64,000 nucleotides of DNA, from the NCBI GenBank assembly GCA_963519305.1, contig CAUQMS010000017.1, positions 1-64,000 of the forward strand. The letters run 5' to 3'. Source of the DNA: Ewingella sp963519305 (lineage in GTDB: Bacteria > Pseudomonadota > Gammaproteobacteria > Enterobacterales > Enterobacteriaceae). The position numbers and the translations under genes are program-made. The stretch's first letter is position 1; each line of letters opens with the position of its first letter. A model generated the notes under the pieces. It worked only from the letters and a program-made list of their open reading frames with translations. It did no database searches and had not been told where the DNA came from. Positions 16,759 to 25,210 of the stretch are shown here, piece after piece.

Positions 16759-17883
16759 ATGTCGGCCATTCGTCTGGAAAATATCAGCAAGCAGTTTGAG
16801 GGCAGTACGGCGGTGAATAATCTGTCGCTGGAGATCGCCGACGGTGAGTTCCTGGTGCTGGTCGGCCCGTCGGGCTGCGGAAAAAGTACCTTGCTGCGCC
16901 TGCTGGCCGGGCTGGAGAGCGTCAGTGACGGGCGGATTTTACAGGACGGCGATGACATCACCGCACTGGAACCGCGTGAACGCAATTTTTCGATGATCTT
17001 TCAGAACTACGCGTTGTTCCCGCACATGACCGTTGAACAAAACATCACGTTTGGAATGCGGATGCGCAATGAGCCGAAAGCGCAGCACCGTGCGCGGGTG
17101 GACCGGGTCGCGGGGTTATTGCAACTGGAGCCGCTGCTGAACCGAAAACCGGGAAAACTCTCAGGCGGCCAGCGGCAGCGGGTGGCGATGGCGCGTGCCA
17201 TCGTGCGCGACCCAAAGTTATTTCTGATGGATGAACCCCTGTCGAATCTCGATGCGCGGCTGCGCACCGAAGTGCGTGACGGCATCATGACCCTGCATAA
17301 ACAGCTGAAAACAAGCACGGTGTATGTCACGCACGACCAGATGGAAGCCATGACGATGGCCGACCGGATAGCGGTGCTGGACCAGGGGCATCTGCAACAA
17401 ATCGGCGCACCGGAAACGCTTTACGCCCACCCGGCGAACCTGTTTGTGGCCGGGTTTATCGGCACACCGTCGATGAATATCTGCAAACTGCCTTGCGGGC
17501 AGGGCACGCTGGTACTGGAAGAACAACCAATCCCGCTACCGGACAGCAGCCACGCGCGCGAACTCAGCGAGGTCTATCTGGGCATCCGGCCCGAACATCT
17601 CAGCGACCAGCCGGACCCGCAACGTCCCTTGACACTCGACGTCACAATGACCCACCGTGAGCTGCTAGGGGCTGAATATCTGTGCCATGCACAAAGCAAT
17701 ATCGGCAATATCCGTTACATCAGAAAAAACCAATTACGTGAAAACAGCCGGGAGATCCCACAACCTGGCGATCGCGTCACCCTGTACTTCTCTTCGCACG
17801 ACCTTCATCTCTTTTCAGGCCAAACCCGGCTGAATTTGAAACACCGTCATCAGGAGACCCACCATGCGTCCGACCTTGCATAA
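16759..17883 (+). CDS. Ugp-like ABC transporter ATPase (UgpC/MalK type)
   Basis: CUT1-class ABC ATPase of 374 aa. Walker A GPSGCGKST (about residues 36-44), signature LSGGQRQRVAMARA, Walker B LFLMDEPLSNLDA and the switch His (VYVTHDQ) are visible, followed by a C-terminal OB-fold regulatory region typical of MalK/UgpC. It begins 2 bases after the gpdQ stop and overlaps the binding-protein gene by 20 bases. It drives the two upstream permeases. Confidence 0.9.
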   Translation: MSAIRLENISKQFEGSTAVNNLSLEIADGEFLVLVGPSGCGKSTLLRLLAGLESVSDGRILQDGDDITALEPRERNFSMIFQNYALFPHMTVEQNITFGMRMRNEPKAQHRARVDRVAGLLQLEPLLNRKPGKLSGGQRQRVAMARAIVRDPKLFLMDEPLSNLDARLRTEVRDGIMTLHKQLKTSTVYVTHDQMEAMTMADRIAVLDQGHLQQIGAPETLYAHPANLFVAGFIGTPSMNICKLPCGQGTLVLEEQPIPLPDSSHARELSEVYLGIRPEHLSDQPDPQRPLTLDVTMTHRELLGAEYLCHAQSNIGNIRYIRKNQLRENSREIPQPGDRVTLYFSSHDLHLFSGQTRLNLKHRHQETHHASDLA

Positions 17884-19183
17884 ACTTCACGCGCTAACGC
17901 TGACACTCGGACTGCTGTCCGCAGGCACGGCGGCAGCGAAAGAGAGTATTGACTTCATGTTCCCGGCACCGGTTGACGGCAAGTTGACCATGGAAATGAC
18001 CCGAGTTATCAAAGAGTTCAACCAGTCGCAAAATGATGTCGAAGTGCGCGGGATTTTTACCGGCAACTACGACACCACCAAAGTGAAAGCCGAAGCGGCC
18101 GCCAAGTCTGGTCAGCCACCGGCGCTGGTGATCATGTCCGCTAACTTCACGGCGGATCTGGCGATTAAGAATGAGATCCTGCCGATGGACGATCTGTTCA
18201 AATACGGCGATCAGAAAGCCACGGCGTTCTTGACGCAAAACTTCTGGCCCGCGATGCGACAGAACGCCCAGCTCAACGGCGTGACGTATGCCATTCCGTT
18301 CCACAATTCGACGCCTATTCTCTATTACAACAAAGATCTGTTTGCCAAAGCGGGAATTTCCGCTCCGCCGAAAACCTGGGATGAATTGCAGGAAGATGCG
18401 AAAAAGCTGACTGACCAGGCCAAAGGGCAGTCGGGCATCATGCTGCCGTCCACTAATGATGATTACGGCGGCTGGATTTTGTCGGCGCTGACCCGCGCCA
18501 ACGGCGGCCAGTATTTTAATGCCGACTATCCGGGCGAGGTGTATTACAACACCGCTTCTACCGTTGGGGCGTTGCAGTTCTGGCAGAATCTGGTCTACCG
18601 CGACAAGGTGATGCCTGCGGGCGTGCTGAATTCAAAACAGATCAGCGCGGCGTTTTTCTCCGGCAAATTGGGGATGACCATGCTCAGTACCGGCGCACTG
18701 GGCTTTATGCGTGAAAACACCAAAGATTTTGAACTGGGTGTGGCGATGATGCCGCAGAAAGTGCGCAACGGCGTGAGCATCGGCGGGGCGAGTCTGGTGA
18801 GTTTTAAAGGGATTTCGGAAGATCAGAAGAAGGCGGCGTACGCCTTCCTGCAATATCTGGTCAGCCCGAAAGTTAACGGTGCCTGGAGCCGCTTCACCGG
18901 CTACTTCTCGCCGCGTATTGCCTCGTATGATCAGCCGGAAATGAAGGAGTATCTGGCGAAAGATCCGCGTGCGACCATCGCGCTGGACCAGCTGAAATAC
19001 GCCTATCCGTGGTATTCAACCTATGAAACCGTTGCCGTACGTCAGGCGATGGAAAATCAGCTGGGGGCGCTGGTCAATGATCCGAAACTGACGCCACAGG
19101 ATGCTGCCGCCGCCGCGCAGCAGAAAGCAGACGCCATCATGAAACCTTACGTCGATTCCACGGCGCTGAGCGTACCTAAGTAA
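17864..19183 (+). CDS. Ugp-like ABC transporter substrate-binding protein
   Basis: Extracellular solute-binding protein family 1, 439 aa, like UgpB. A signal peptide ends near SAGTAAA, with mature protein starting KESIDF. The type 2 fold is indicated by YAIPFHNSTPILYYNKDLFAKAG and PKTWDEL, motifs shared with UgpB. It binds the imported glycerophosphodiester or glycerol-3-phosphate in the periplasm. The ATG follows CAGGAGACCCACC. It is the last gene of the operon, followed by a terminator, an unusual order because binding-protein genes usually come first. Confidence 0.87.
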   Translation: MRPTLHKLHALTLTLGLLSAGTAAAKESIDFMFPAPVDGKLTMEMTRVIKEFNQSQNDVEVRGIFTGNYDTTKVKAEAAAKSGQPPALVIMSANFTADLAIKNEILPMDDLFKYGDQKATAFLTQNFWPAMRQNAQLNGVTYAIPFHNSTPILYYNKDLFAKAGISAPPKTWDELQEDAKKLTDQAKGQSGIMLPSTNDDYGGWILSALTRANGGQYFNADYPGEVYYNTASTVGALQFWQNLVYRDKVMPAGVLNSKQISAAFFSGKLGMTMLSTGALGFMRENTKDFELGVAMMPQKVRNGVSIGGASLVSFKGISEDQKKAAYAFLQYLVSPKVNGAWSRFTGYFSPRIASYDQPEMKEYLAKDPRATIALDQLKYAYPWYSTYETVAVRQAMENQLGALVNDPKLTPQDAAAAAQQKADAIMKPYVDSTALSVPK

Positions 19184-19204
19184 CGTGATAAGTAACGTGA
19201 TAAA

Positions 19205-19239
19205 AAAGCCCCGGGCTGACAGCTTCGGGGCTTTCTTTT
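19205..19239. terminator. bidirectional intrinsic terminator
   Basis: AAAGCCCCG paired with CGGGGCTTT (loop 12 nt) is followed by CTTTT on the plus strand and by TTTTTTA on the minus strand. It separates the convergent ugp-like operon and HD-domain gene. The preceding bases repeat TAAGTAACGTGA twice, a small duplication across the stop codon. Confidence 0.85.
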
Positions 19240-19266
19240 GGGTATTCAGGCAGTCAATGTCAGGTG

Positions 19267-19875
19267 TTACTTCAGCCAACCCTGCGCGTGGGCGTTGTCC
19301 AGATGTGCACGGATGTGTTGCCACAATTCTGGATGGATATCGCCGATAAATGAATTGCGCGCCAGCACCTGCTCCAGACGAATATTGTTTTCTACCCAGC
19401 TCTGACCCTGATTATGCAGGTTCATGATGATCGGCAGCACGCGGTCGATCACTAGCGCAAAGCGGGCTTCCGGCGTCTCACCGGCTTCATACTCATTCCA
19501 CAAATCGCGGAATTGCTGATTTAGCGGCGCAGGCAGCATGCCAAACAGGCGATTGGCAGCCATCACCTCCTGCTCATGCACCGCTTCGCGGGCGGCAAGG
19601 TCATAAACCATAACGTCACCGGCATCGATTTCTACGATGTCATGCAGCAGAGCCATGCGGATCACTTTCTGAATATCGACATCTTTTGGCGCATACGGCG
19701 CTAGCGACATGGCGGCAACCGCAAAATGCCAGCTGTGTTCCGCTGAGTTTTCCTGGCGCTGAGTGCCGAGCACTTTCGTGCGGCGTTGTACGCTTTTCAG
19801 TTTGTCGATTTCCATCAGGAACTGAAAAACGTCAGTCATAGAGCCGAAATCGAGCGCGGAAGAAGCTTCAGACAT
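19267..19875 (-). CDS. HD-domain phosphohydrolase, HDDC2/YfbR-like family
   Basis: HD_3-type protein of 202 aa. The metal-binding residues are visible as ENSAEHSWH (first His), LLHDIVEID (HD pair) and a late conserved Asp in ALVIDRVLP, a pattern of 5'-deoxynucleotidases and related hydrolases. It is similar in fold but not in sequence to E. coli YfbR, so the symbol is not given. The ATG at 19875 has GAGG 8 bases upstream; a TTG two codons earlier is less likely. It is a single gene with its own terminator. Nucleotide dephosphorylation is an inference from the family. Confidence 0.8.
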   Translation of the reverse strand: MSEASSALDFGSMTDVFQFLMEIDKLKSVQRRTKVLGTQRQENSAEHSWHFAVAAMSLAPYAPKDVDIQKVIRMALLHDIVEIDAGDVMVYDLAAREAVHEQEVMAANRLFGMLPAPLNQQFRDLWNEYEAGETPEARFALVIDRVLPIIMNLHNQGQSWVENNIRLEQVLARNSFIGDIHPELWQHIRAHLDNAHAQGWLK

Positions 19876-19881
19876 ATTCAA

Positions 19882-20103
19882 ACCTCAGTCATTCATTGTG
19901 GATGTCATTATCGGAGTGTTCCTCTATACGATAATCCGATGGTGTAAAAAAATCATGTCTTTGCATGCCTCATTGAATGTTGTGTAAAAAAATCACCCAA
20001 CGAAATTATTAATAAGCTGAACAATTAGAAGTGCTTTGCGTGACACCAAGGGAGTAATGATTACCGTGCCAAGAGCTTGTTACATCACTTAATACTAAAT
20101 TTT
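19882..20103. other. AT-rich intergenic region with a 14-bp direct repeat
   Basis: GTGTAAAAAAATCA occurs at 19942-19955 and again at 19982-19995, 40 bases apart. No gene is seen. The region contains the upstream control sequence of the minus-strand HD gene and the plus-strand yqfA. Confidence 0.5.
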
Positions 20104-20121
20104 AGCGTACACGTGTACACT
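20104..20121. promoter_or_regulatory. candidate FabR (YijC) operator upstream of yqfA
   Basis: AGCGTACACGTGTACACT contains a perfect 12-bp palindrome GTACACGTGTAC. It resembles the FabR operators at fabA and fabB; phylogenetic footprinting in enterobacteria has predicted a FabR (YijC) site upstream of yqfA as well. It lies about 94 bases before the yqfA start. Confidence 0.6.
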
Positions 20122-20214
20122 GGAATTATTCTCAGTTACTCTGCTTTGCAGGTAAATTTTTGAACGATTTATTAACGCGTTTTTCTCAATCATTACCTCG
20201 GGGATTGTGACTTT

Positions 20215-20859
20215 ATGAGTAAAACAGTGCGCCAGGATTATCCCTGGGCTGAAGAGATAGCCAACAGCCTGAGCCACGGTGTCGGGTTGGTGTTGGGTAT
20301 CGTAGGATTAGTGTTGTTGCTGGTTCAGGCTGCGGCCGAAAACGCCAATGTGATGGCGATAACCAGTTACAGTTTGTACGGCGGCAGCATGATATTGCTG
20401 TTCCTTGCCTCCACGCTCTATCATGCAATTCCGCATGAAAAAGCCAAATATTGGCTGAAAAAACTCGATCATTGCGCGATTTACATACTGATAGCTGGGA
20501 CCTATACGCCATTCCTGCTGGTCGGGCTGAACTCGCCGCTGGCGAAAGGGCTGATGGCGGTGATCTGGGGGCTGGCGCTGTTTGGCGTGATCTTCAAGAT
20601 GGCCTTTGCGCACCGTTTTGAGGTGCTGTCACTCATCACTTATCTCACGATGGGCTGGCTGTCGTTGATCGTGATTTACCAGCTGGCGGTACGTTTGTCT
20701 GCGGGCGGGGTTACATTGCTGGCGGTTGGGGGATTGTTATATACGCTTGGGGTGATTTTTTATGCTTCGAAGCGCATTCCTTTCGGCCACGCTATCTGGC
20801 ACGGGTTCGTGCTGGGTGGATGTGCATGTCACTTCTTTGCGGTCTATTTCTATATTTAA
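20215..20859 (+). CDS. yqfA: Hemolysin III / PAQR-family membrane protein YqfA (TrhA)
   Basis: Seven-transmembrane protein of 214 aa. The sequence follows E. coli YqfA closely: EEIANSLSHG at the start, SLYGGSMILLFLASTLYHAIPH, DHCAIYILIAGTYTPF and AIWHGFVLGG with the conserved His residues of the PAQR fold. The family is now linked with membrane energetics and fluidity rather than haemolysis. The FabR-like palindrome upstream fits a role in membrane lipid homeostasis. The ribosome site is weak (GGGGAT). Confidence 0.9.
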   Translation: MSKTVRQDYPWAEEIANSLSHGVGLVLGIVGLVLLLVQAAAENANVMAITSYSLYGGSMILLFLASTLYHAIPHEKAKYWLKKLDHCAIYILIAGTYTPFLLVGLNSPLAKGLMAVIWGLALFGVIFKMAFAHRFEVLSLITYLTMGWLSLIVIYQLAVRLSAGGVTLLAVGGLLYTLGVIFYASKRIPFGHAIWHGFVLGGCACHFFAVYFYI

Positions 20860-20882
20860 CGCAGTGATTAATCCGAAAACTG

Positions 20883-20911
20883 AAGGATCCGGCACGTCAT
20901 GCCGGATCCTT
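20883..20911. terminator. bidirectional terminator between yqfA and ygfZ
   Basis: AAGGATCCGGCA pairs perfectly with TGCCGGATCCTT around a 5-nt loop, followed by TATTTAT on the plus strand. On the minus strand it follows the end of ygfZ. The genes converge here. Confidence 0.8.
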
Positions 20912-20925
20912 TATTTATCATCAGC

Positions 20926-21918
20926 TCACTTCTCTTCAACCAGCGAATACGGCAACGGCTGTATACTTAACTGGCTGGCGGCGTCATCTCGCACGCGCAG
21001 TTTTGCGTCAGGTTCGAGATCGTTATTCAGCACGGCCTGCACCCACAAACTGCCGTCATTAAGCTGGCTGGAGGCAAGAACCGTTCCGGTGCGGCGCCAG
21101 TTCTCTCCCAACTGTAACTCCAGATCATCCCCTGCGGCCGGCACTTTACTGGCATTACCGGCTAACCAGTAGAGGGCACGCTTGTTCGCTCCGCGGTATT
21201 TAGCTCGCGCCACCATTTCCTGACCGGCGTAACAGCCCTTAGTGAAGCTGATGCCGTCCAGTGCCTGGATATTGGTAGCCTGTGGAATAAATTGCACGCT
21301 GTTGACGGTGTCGATCACCGGATAACCCGCTTCAATATCCAGCGCCAGCCACTGCTGGCTGTCATTGAGCTGGGCCTGCTCACCCAATTCTTCTACCACC
21401 TGCTGTGCTTTCTCGGGGCTGGTGACAATCAGGTAACGTTCGGCAGGCAGGGACAGGTGCAGCAATGTGCTCTCGTCTTGCTGCACAATCGGCTGCTCTG
21501 CCGTTGGCAGCGTAGAGAACAGGTCTTTCAGCGCGGCGCTGGCCTGAAAACCGGCCACGCCCAGCAACACTACATCGTCATCTTCAGTGAAGGTCACTTT
21601 TGAGAACACTGCATATTTCTTCATTTCGGTCATCTGTTGGGTACGCAAGTTACGGCGTTCGATAAACGCCATACCATCACCGCGCCTGAACAGACGCATG
21701 TTGCTCAACATTTTGCCTTTGGCATCACAGTGAGCGCAAAGAATGTGCTGGTCCGGCGCGAGCGCATCGACATCGGCGGTCACCTGACCCTGCAAGTATT
21801 TCACCGTATCAGCGCCGGTCATGGTGACCATCGCCCAGTCTTCGAGAGAAATTAAGGTCAGCGGCAGATGGGAAGAGGCTGAAGGTTTTTGCGGTGGAAA
21901 CGGAAACTTGTACGCCAT
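20926..21918 (-). CDS. ygfZ: tRNA-modifying / iron-sulfur repair protein YgfZ
   Basis: Folate-binding GcvT-like protein of 330 aa (E. coli 326). The family hallmark K-G-C-Y-x-G-Q-E is seen at residues 227-234 with the redox-active Cys at 229. YgfZ supports tetrahydrofolate-dependent assembly or repair of certain Fe-S enzymes, including MiaB. It is divergent from sdhE, the usual enterobacterial arrangement. Confidence 0.95.
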   Translation of the reverse strand: MAYKFPFPPQKPSASSHLPLTLISLEDWAMVTMTGADTVKYLQGQVTADVDALAPDQHILCAHCDAKGKMLSNMRLFRRGDGMAFIERRNLRTQQMTEMKKYAVFSKVTFTEDDDVVLLGVAGFQASAALKDLFSTLPTAEQPIVQQDESTLLHLSLPAERYLIVTSPEKAQQVVEELGEQAQLNDSQQWLALDIEAGYPVIDTVNSVQFIPQATNIQALDGISFTKGCYAGQEMVARAKYRGANKRALYWLAGNASKVPAAGDDLELQLGENWRRTGTVLASSQLNDGSLWVQAVLNNDLEPDAKLRVRDDAASQLSIQPLPYSLVEEK

Positions 21919-22180
21919 GATGCGATCCTGGGCTGAGAGACATGAACAGTTAACCTCATGGTAAAAGAGCCCGCCCGCTTTGCAAACTCAATTTATGCCA
22001 TTTACGGGATGCCTCGCAGCGAACTTCTTCGTTACATGAAAATACCACGCCATTTTGCGAGGCTTGATGGAGATGTGAATGTCAGGGCATGTAAAAGTTA
22101 CGCGCAGGGCGCGTGGGCTGCTAGAATCCTCTCCGACCGATAAAAAACATTATCAATGTACCTAAAAAAAGAGTCAGTTT

Positions 22181-22465
22181 ATGGAAAGCAAAACCCAACT
22201 GGACATTCATAATAAATCCCGCATTCACTGGGCATGCCGTCGCGGTATGCGTGAGTTGGATATCTCTATCATGCCGTTTTTCGAATACGAATATGACAGC
22301 CTTGATGATACTGACAAAGCGCTCTTCGCCCGTTTGTTGACCTGCGATGACCCGGATTTATTCAACTGGCTGATGAATCACGGCGAGCCTCAGGACGCCG
22401 AATTACAACGCATGGTGGCCCTTATCCAAACGCGAAATAAAGACCGTGGCCCTGTGGCAATGTGA
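22181..22465 (+). CDS. sdhE: FAD assembly factor SdhE
   Basis: Small soluble factor of 94 aa that helps covalent attachment of FAD to succinate dehydrogenase and fumarate reductase flavoproteins. The conserved RRGMRELD motif (RGxxE, residues about 21-28) and DCDDPDLFNWL-type stretch LLTCDDPDLFNWLMNHG are intact. The E. coli start corresponds to a CTG here, so the ATG at 22181 is taken, adding six residues. It overlaps ygfX by 20 bases. Confidence 0.93.
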   Translation: MESKTQLDIHNKSRIHWACRRGMRELDISIMPFFEYEYDSLDDTDKALFARLLTCDDPDLFNWLMNHGEPQDAELQRMVALIQTRNKDRGPVAM

Positions 22466-22892
22466 TTTACGGGTTTCATGGCGCAGTCAGCTTATTTCGC
22501 TGGGTATTCACGGCGGTATTATGCTGGTCATACTGCTCGCGCCATGGCCCGCCGGTTATTGGCCGGTATGGATGTCGCTGCTGCTGGTGGTGATATTTGA
22601 ATGTATCCGCAGCCAGCGGCGGATCACCTCACGCCATGGTGAGATAAGCCTGCTCGACAGCAATCGGCTGATTTGGCAGCAACAGGAGTGGGTGATCAAA
22701 AAACCGGTCTGGATGATCAACAGCGGCGTACTGCTGTCATTGCAGCGTGAAAAGCGTAAAGGTGGGTTGCGTCAGGCGATGCGCAGCTCGCGGCAGAAAC
22801 TCTGGCTGGCTTCCGACAGTATGAGCCAGGAAGAGTGGCGGCGGTTGCGACAGTTGTTACTCAATGCCCAGCCGGAAAAAGAACGCCGATGA
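22446..22892 (+). CDS. ygfX: YgfX (CptA) membrane protein
   Basis: Small inner-membrane protein of 148 aa with two hydrophobic segments near residues 18-45, then a cytoplasmic region (QRRITSRHGEI, WQQQEWVIKKPVWM). It starts with GTG inside sdhE, as in E. coli. It was described as the CptA toxin that with SdhE (CptB) affects MreB and FtsZ; other work links it to SdhE and prodigiosin in Serratia. About 15 residues longer than E. coli, through an insertion near residue 105. Confidence 0.9.
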   Translation: MALWQCDLRVSWRSQLISLGIHGGIMLVILLAPWPAGYWPVWMSLLLVVIFECIRSQRRITSRHGEISLLDSNRLIWQQQEWVIKKPVWMINSGVLLSLQREKRKGGLRQAMRSSRQKLWLASDSMSQEEWRRLRQLLLNAQPEKERR

Positions 22893-22908
22893 GTTTTATG
22901 CGTTTTAA

Positions 22909-22929
22909 AGAGGTTCAGGGCGAACCTCT
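22909..22929 (-). terminator. hairpin downstream of fldB and ygfX
   Basis: AGAGGTTC and GAACCTCT form a perfect 8-bp stem with a 5-nt loop between two convergent genes. On the minus strand the stem is followed by TTTAAAAC, a short U tract, so it probably terminates fldB. Confidence 0.55.
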
Positions 22930-22949
22930 CTGGAAGCAAAACCGGCGCG

Positions 22950-23471
22950 TTAGCCGAGCAGCGCGTCCATCTCCAGCAGGATTTGATCGCACCAATCTTG
23001 CAGGCGTTCTTCGCTGAGATCGTACTGATTTACGTCATCAAGTGCGAGGCCGACAAAATGTTTGCCGTCCGGGCTGAGCGGTTTAGGGCTGGTGAATTCA
23101 AAGCCTTCGATGGGCCAGAAACCGATGAACTGTGCGCCAAGCGGCAGTAACCGGTCGTACAACATACCGAGCGCATCGAGGAACCACTCACCGTAACCCA
23201 GCTGATCGCCCATGCCATACATGGCGATGATTTTTCCCCGCAGATTCAGGGAAGGGAGCTTTTCCCAGACCGCTTCCCAATCTTCCTGGATTTCACCGAA
23301 GTCCCAGGTGGGAATGCCGAGGATCAGAATGTCGTACTCTTCCATTTTGACCGGGTCGACATCTTTTAAATTGTGCAAATCGACCAGCTCTTCACCGAGG
23401 ATCTCGCGAATTTTTTCCGCTGCCATTTCGGTGTAACAGGTACTTGAGCCGTAAAAGAGTCCAATTTTCAT
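22950..23471 (-). CDS. fldB: Flavodoxin 2
   Basis: Long-chain flavodoxin of 173 aa, the E. coli FldB length. The FMN phosphate loop GSSTCYTEMAAEKI begins at residue 8, and PTWDFGEIQEDWE and GMGDQLGYGEWFLDALGML are the isoalloxazine-binding loops. It is a low-potential one-electron carrier. The ATG at 23471 is chosen over an upstream ATG at 23555 that would add 28 residues lacking flavodoxin similarity. It is divergent from xerD. Confidence 0.95.
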   Translation of the reverse strand: MKIGLFYGSSTCYTEMAAEKIREILGEELVDLHNLKDVDPVKMEEYDILILGIPTWDFGEIQEDWEAVWEKLPSLNLRGKIIAMYGMGDQLGYGEWFLDALGMLYDRLLPLGAQFIGFWPIEGFEFTSPKPLSPDGKHFVGLALDDVNQYDLSEERLQDWCDQILLEMDALLG

Positions 23472-23556
23472 GCTTGTTGCCGTAACGTCATAAGAATGTG
23501 AATGGGGGGCAGTGTATACCGAATGAAACAGCGTTTGAATGAAATAAGGAGTCAAC

Positions 23557-24462
23557 GTGCCCGATGTCGACTATGACCAGGCTCTGAGTGAGCAATTTCT
23601 GGATACGCTATGGATCGAGCGGAACCTTGCCGAAAACACACTGGCGTCCTACCGGCTGGATTTAAAATCGCTGTTGGCATGGCTGCATCATCACAATACC
23701 GGATTGTTGAATGTACAGGCCGATGGCCTGCAGGCTTTCCTTGCTGAAAGAGTGGAAGGGGGCTACAAGGCCACCAGTTCCGCCCGTCTGCTGAGCGCTA
23801 TGCGCCGTCTTTTTCAGTATCTAAACCGTGAATCGTTGCGCCACGATGACCCGACCGCGCTGCTGTCTTCGCCCAAGCTGCCGCAGCGGTTACCTAAAGA
23901 TCTCAGTGAGGCACAGGTCGATGCGCTTTTGGCGTCACCAAGTGTGGACGTTCCGCTTGAACTGCGCGACAAGGCGATGCTTGAGCTGCTTTACGCCACG
24001 GGTTTGCGCGTTTCGGAGTTGGTTGGGCTGACGCTCAGCGACCTCAGCCTGCGTCAGGGCGTGGTGCGGGTAATTGGTAAAGGCGATAAAGAACGGCTGG
24101 TGCCGCTTGGTGAAGAAGCCGTGTATTGGATTGAGTACTATTTTGAGCACGGGCGTCCGTGGCTGCTTAACGGTGTATCGCTGGATATTGTATTTCCCAG
24201 CAGCCGCGCGCAAAAAATGACCCGGCAGACTTTCTGGCATCGCATCAAACACTATGCGATCCTTGCCAACATTGACGCTGAACGGCTCTCACCTCACGTA
24301 TTGCGTCACGCTTTCGCCACCCATTTGTTGAATCACGGGGCGGACCTGCGTGTCGTGCAAATGTTATTAGGTCACAGTGACTTGTCGACCACCCAAATTT
24401 ATACCCATGTAGCAACTGAGCGACTCAAAGTGCTACATCAACAACATCATCCCCGTGCCTGA
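23557..24462 (+). CDS. xerD: Site-specific tyrosine recombinase XerD
   Basis: Tyrosine recombinase of 301 aa (E. coli 298). A SAM-like core-binding N-domain is followed by the catalytic domain with Arg in ATGLRVSELVGL, Lys in IGKGDKERLVPLG, HVLRHAFATH, and the nucleophile Tyr in GHSDLSTTQIYTHV. With XerC it resolves chromosome dimers at dif. The start is GTG with TAAGGAG upstream. It heads a xerD-dsbC-recJ gene run. Confidence 0.96.
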   Translation: MPDVDYDQALSEQFLDTLWIERNLAENTLASYRLDLKSLLAWLHHHNTGLLNVQADGLQAFLAERVEGGYKATSSARLLSAMRRLFQYLNRESLRHDDPTALLSSPKLPQRLPKDLSEAQVDALLASPSVDVPLELRDKAMLELLYATGLRVSELVGLTLSDLSLRQGVVRVIGKGDKERLVPLGEEAVYWIEYYFEHGRPWLLNGVSLDIVFPSSRAQKMTRQTFWHRIKHYAILANIDAERLSPHVLRHAFATHLLNHGADLRVVQMLLGHSDLSTTQIYTHVATERLKVLHQQHHPRA

Positions 24463-24487
24463 GCGCGGCGAGATAAAGGACGCAATG

Positions 24488-25204
24488 ATGAAAAAAGGCT
24501 TAATGCTGTTAACGTTACTTGCCACGTGTATCACCTCCACGGCGCAGGCTGACGACGCGGCACTCCAGGGAACCCTGAACAAACTGGGCATGAAAAATGC
24601 TGAGGTCCAGCCTTCTCCTGTGGCAGGCCTGAAAGCCGTGACCACCGAAAGCGGTGTGATTTACATCACCGAAGATGGCAAGCACGTATTGCAGGGCCCA
24701 ATGTATGACGTCAGCGGTACGCAACCGGTGAATGTGACCAACAAAATGTTGATCACTAAGCTTGAAGCGCTGAAAAGCGAGATGATCATCTACAAAGCCA
24801 AAAACGAAAAACACGTGATCACTGTGTTTACCGACATCACCTGCGGCTATTGCCACAAGCTGCATCAGCAGATGCAGGACTATAACGATCTCGGCATTAC
24901 CGTGCGTTATCTGGCGTTCCCGCGTCAGGGACTGAATTCCAAAACCGAAAAAGATATGCAGTCCATCTGGTGTACTGGCAACCGCAAGCAGTCGTTTGAT
25001 GCTGCGATGCGCGGCGATGATATTTCTCCCGCCACCTGTAAAACCGATATTGCCAAACACTTTGAATTGGGCGTGCAGTTCGGCGTGACCGGTACGCCAG
25101 CTATTGTGCTTGAAAATGGCACGATGATTCAGGGTTATCAGCCGCCAAAAGAGATGGCCGCGATGCTCGATGCTCAGGATGTTCCAAACAAAACCGGTGG
25201 TTGA
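24488..25204 (+). CDS. dsbC: Thiol:disulfide interchange protein DsbC
   Basis: Periplasmic disulfide isomerase, 238 aa. A signal peptide MKKGLMLLTLLATCITSTAQA is followed by the dimerisation domain and a thioredoxin domain with the CGYC active site at residues 119-122. It shuffles wrong disulfides and is kept reduced by DsbD. ATGATG occurs at 24485; the second (24488) gives the canonical MKKG start and better spacing from AAAGGA. The recJ start is only 6 bases downstream. Confidence 0.95.
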   Translation: MKKGLMLLTLLATCITSTAQADDAALQGTLNKLGMKNAEVQPSPVAGLKAVTTESGVIYITEDGKHVLQGPMYDVSGTQPVNVTNKMLITKLEALKSEMIIYKAKNEKHVITVFTDITCGYCHKLHQQMQDYNDLGITVRYLAFPRQGLNSKTEKDMQSIWCTGNRKQSFDAAMRGDDISPATCKTDIAKHFELGVQFGVTGTPAIVLENGTMIQGYQPPKEMAAMLDAQDVPNKTGG

Positions 25205-25210
25205 TTTCAC

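Noticed and set aside
21958..22143. 61-aa plus-strand ORF between ygfZ and sdhE
   Set aside because: It lies in the divergent promoter region with no recognised family or ribosome site.
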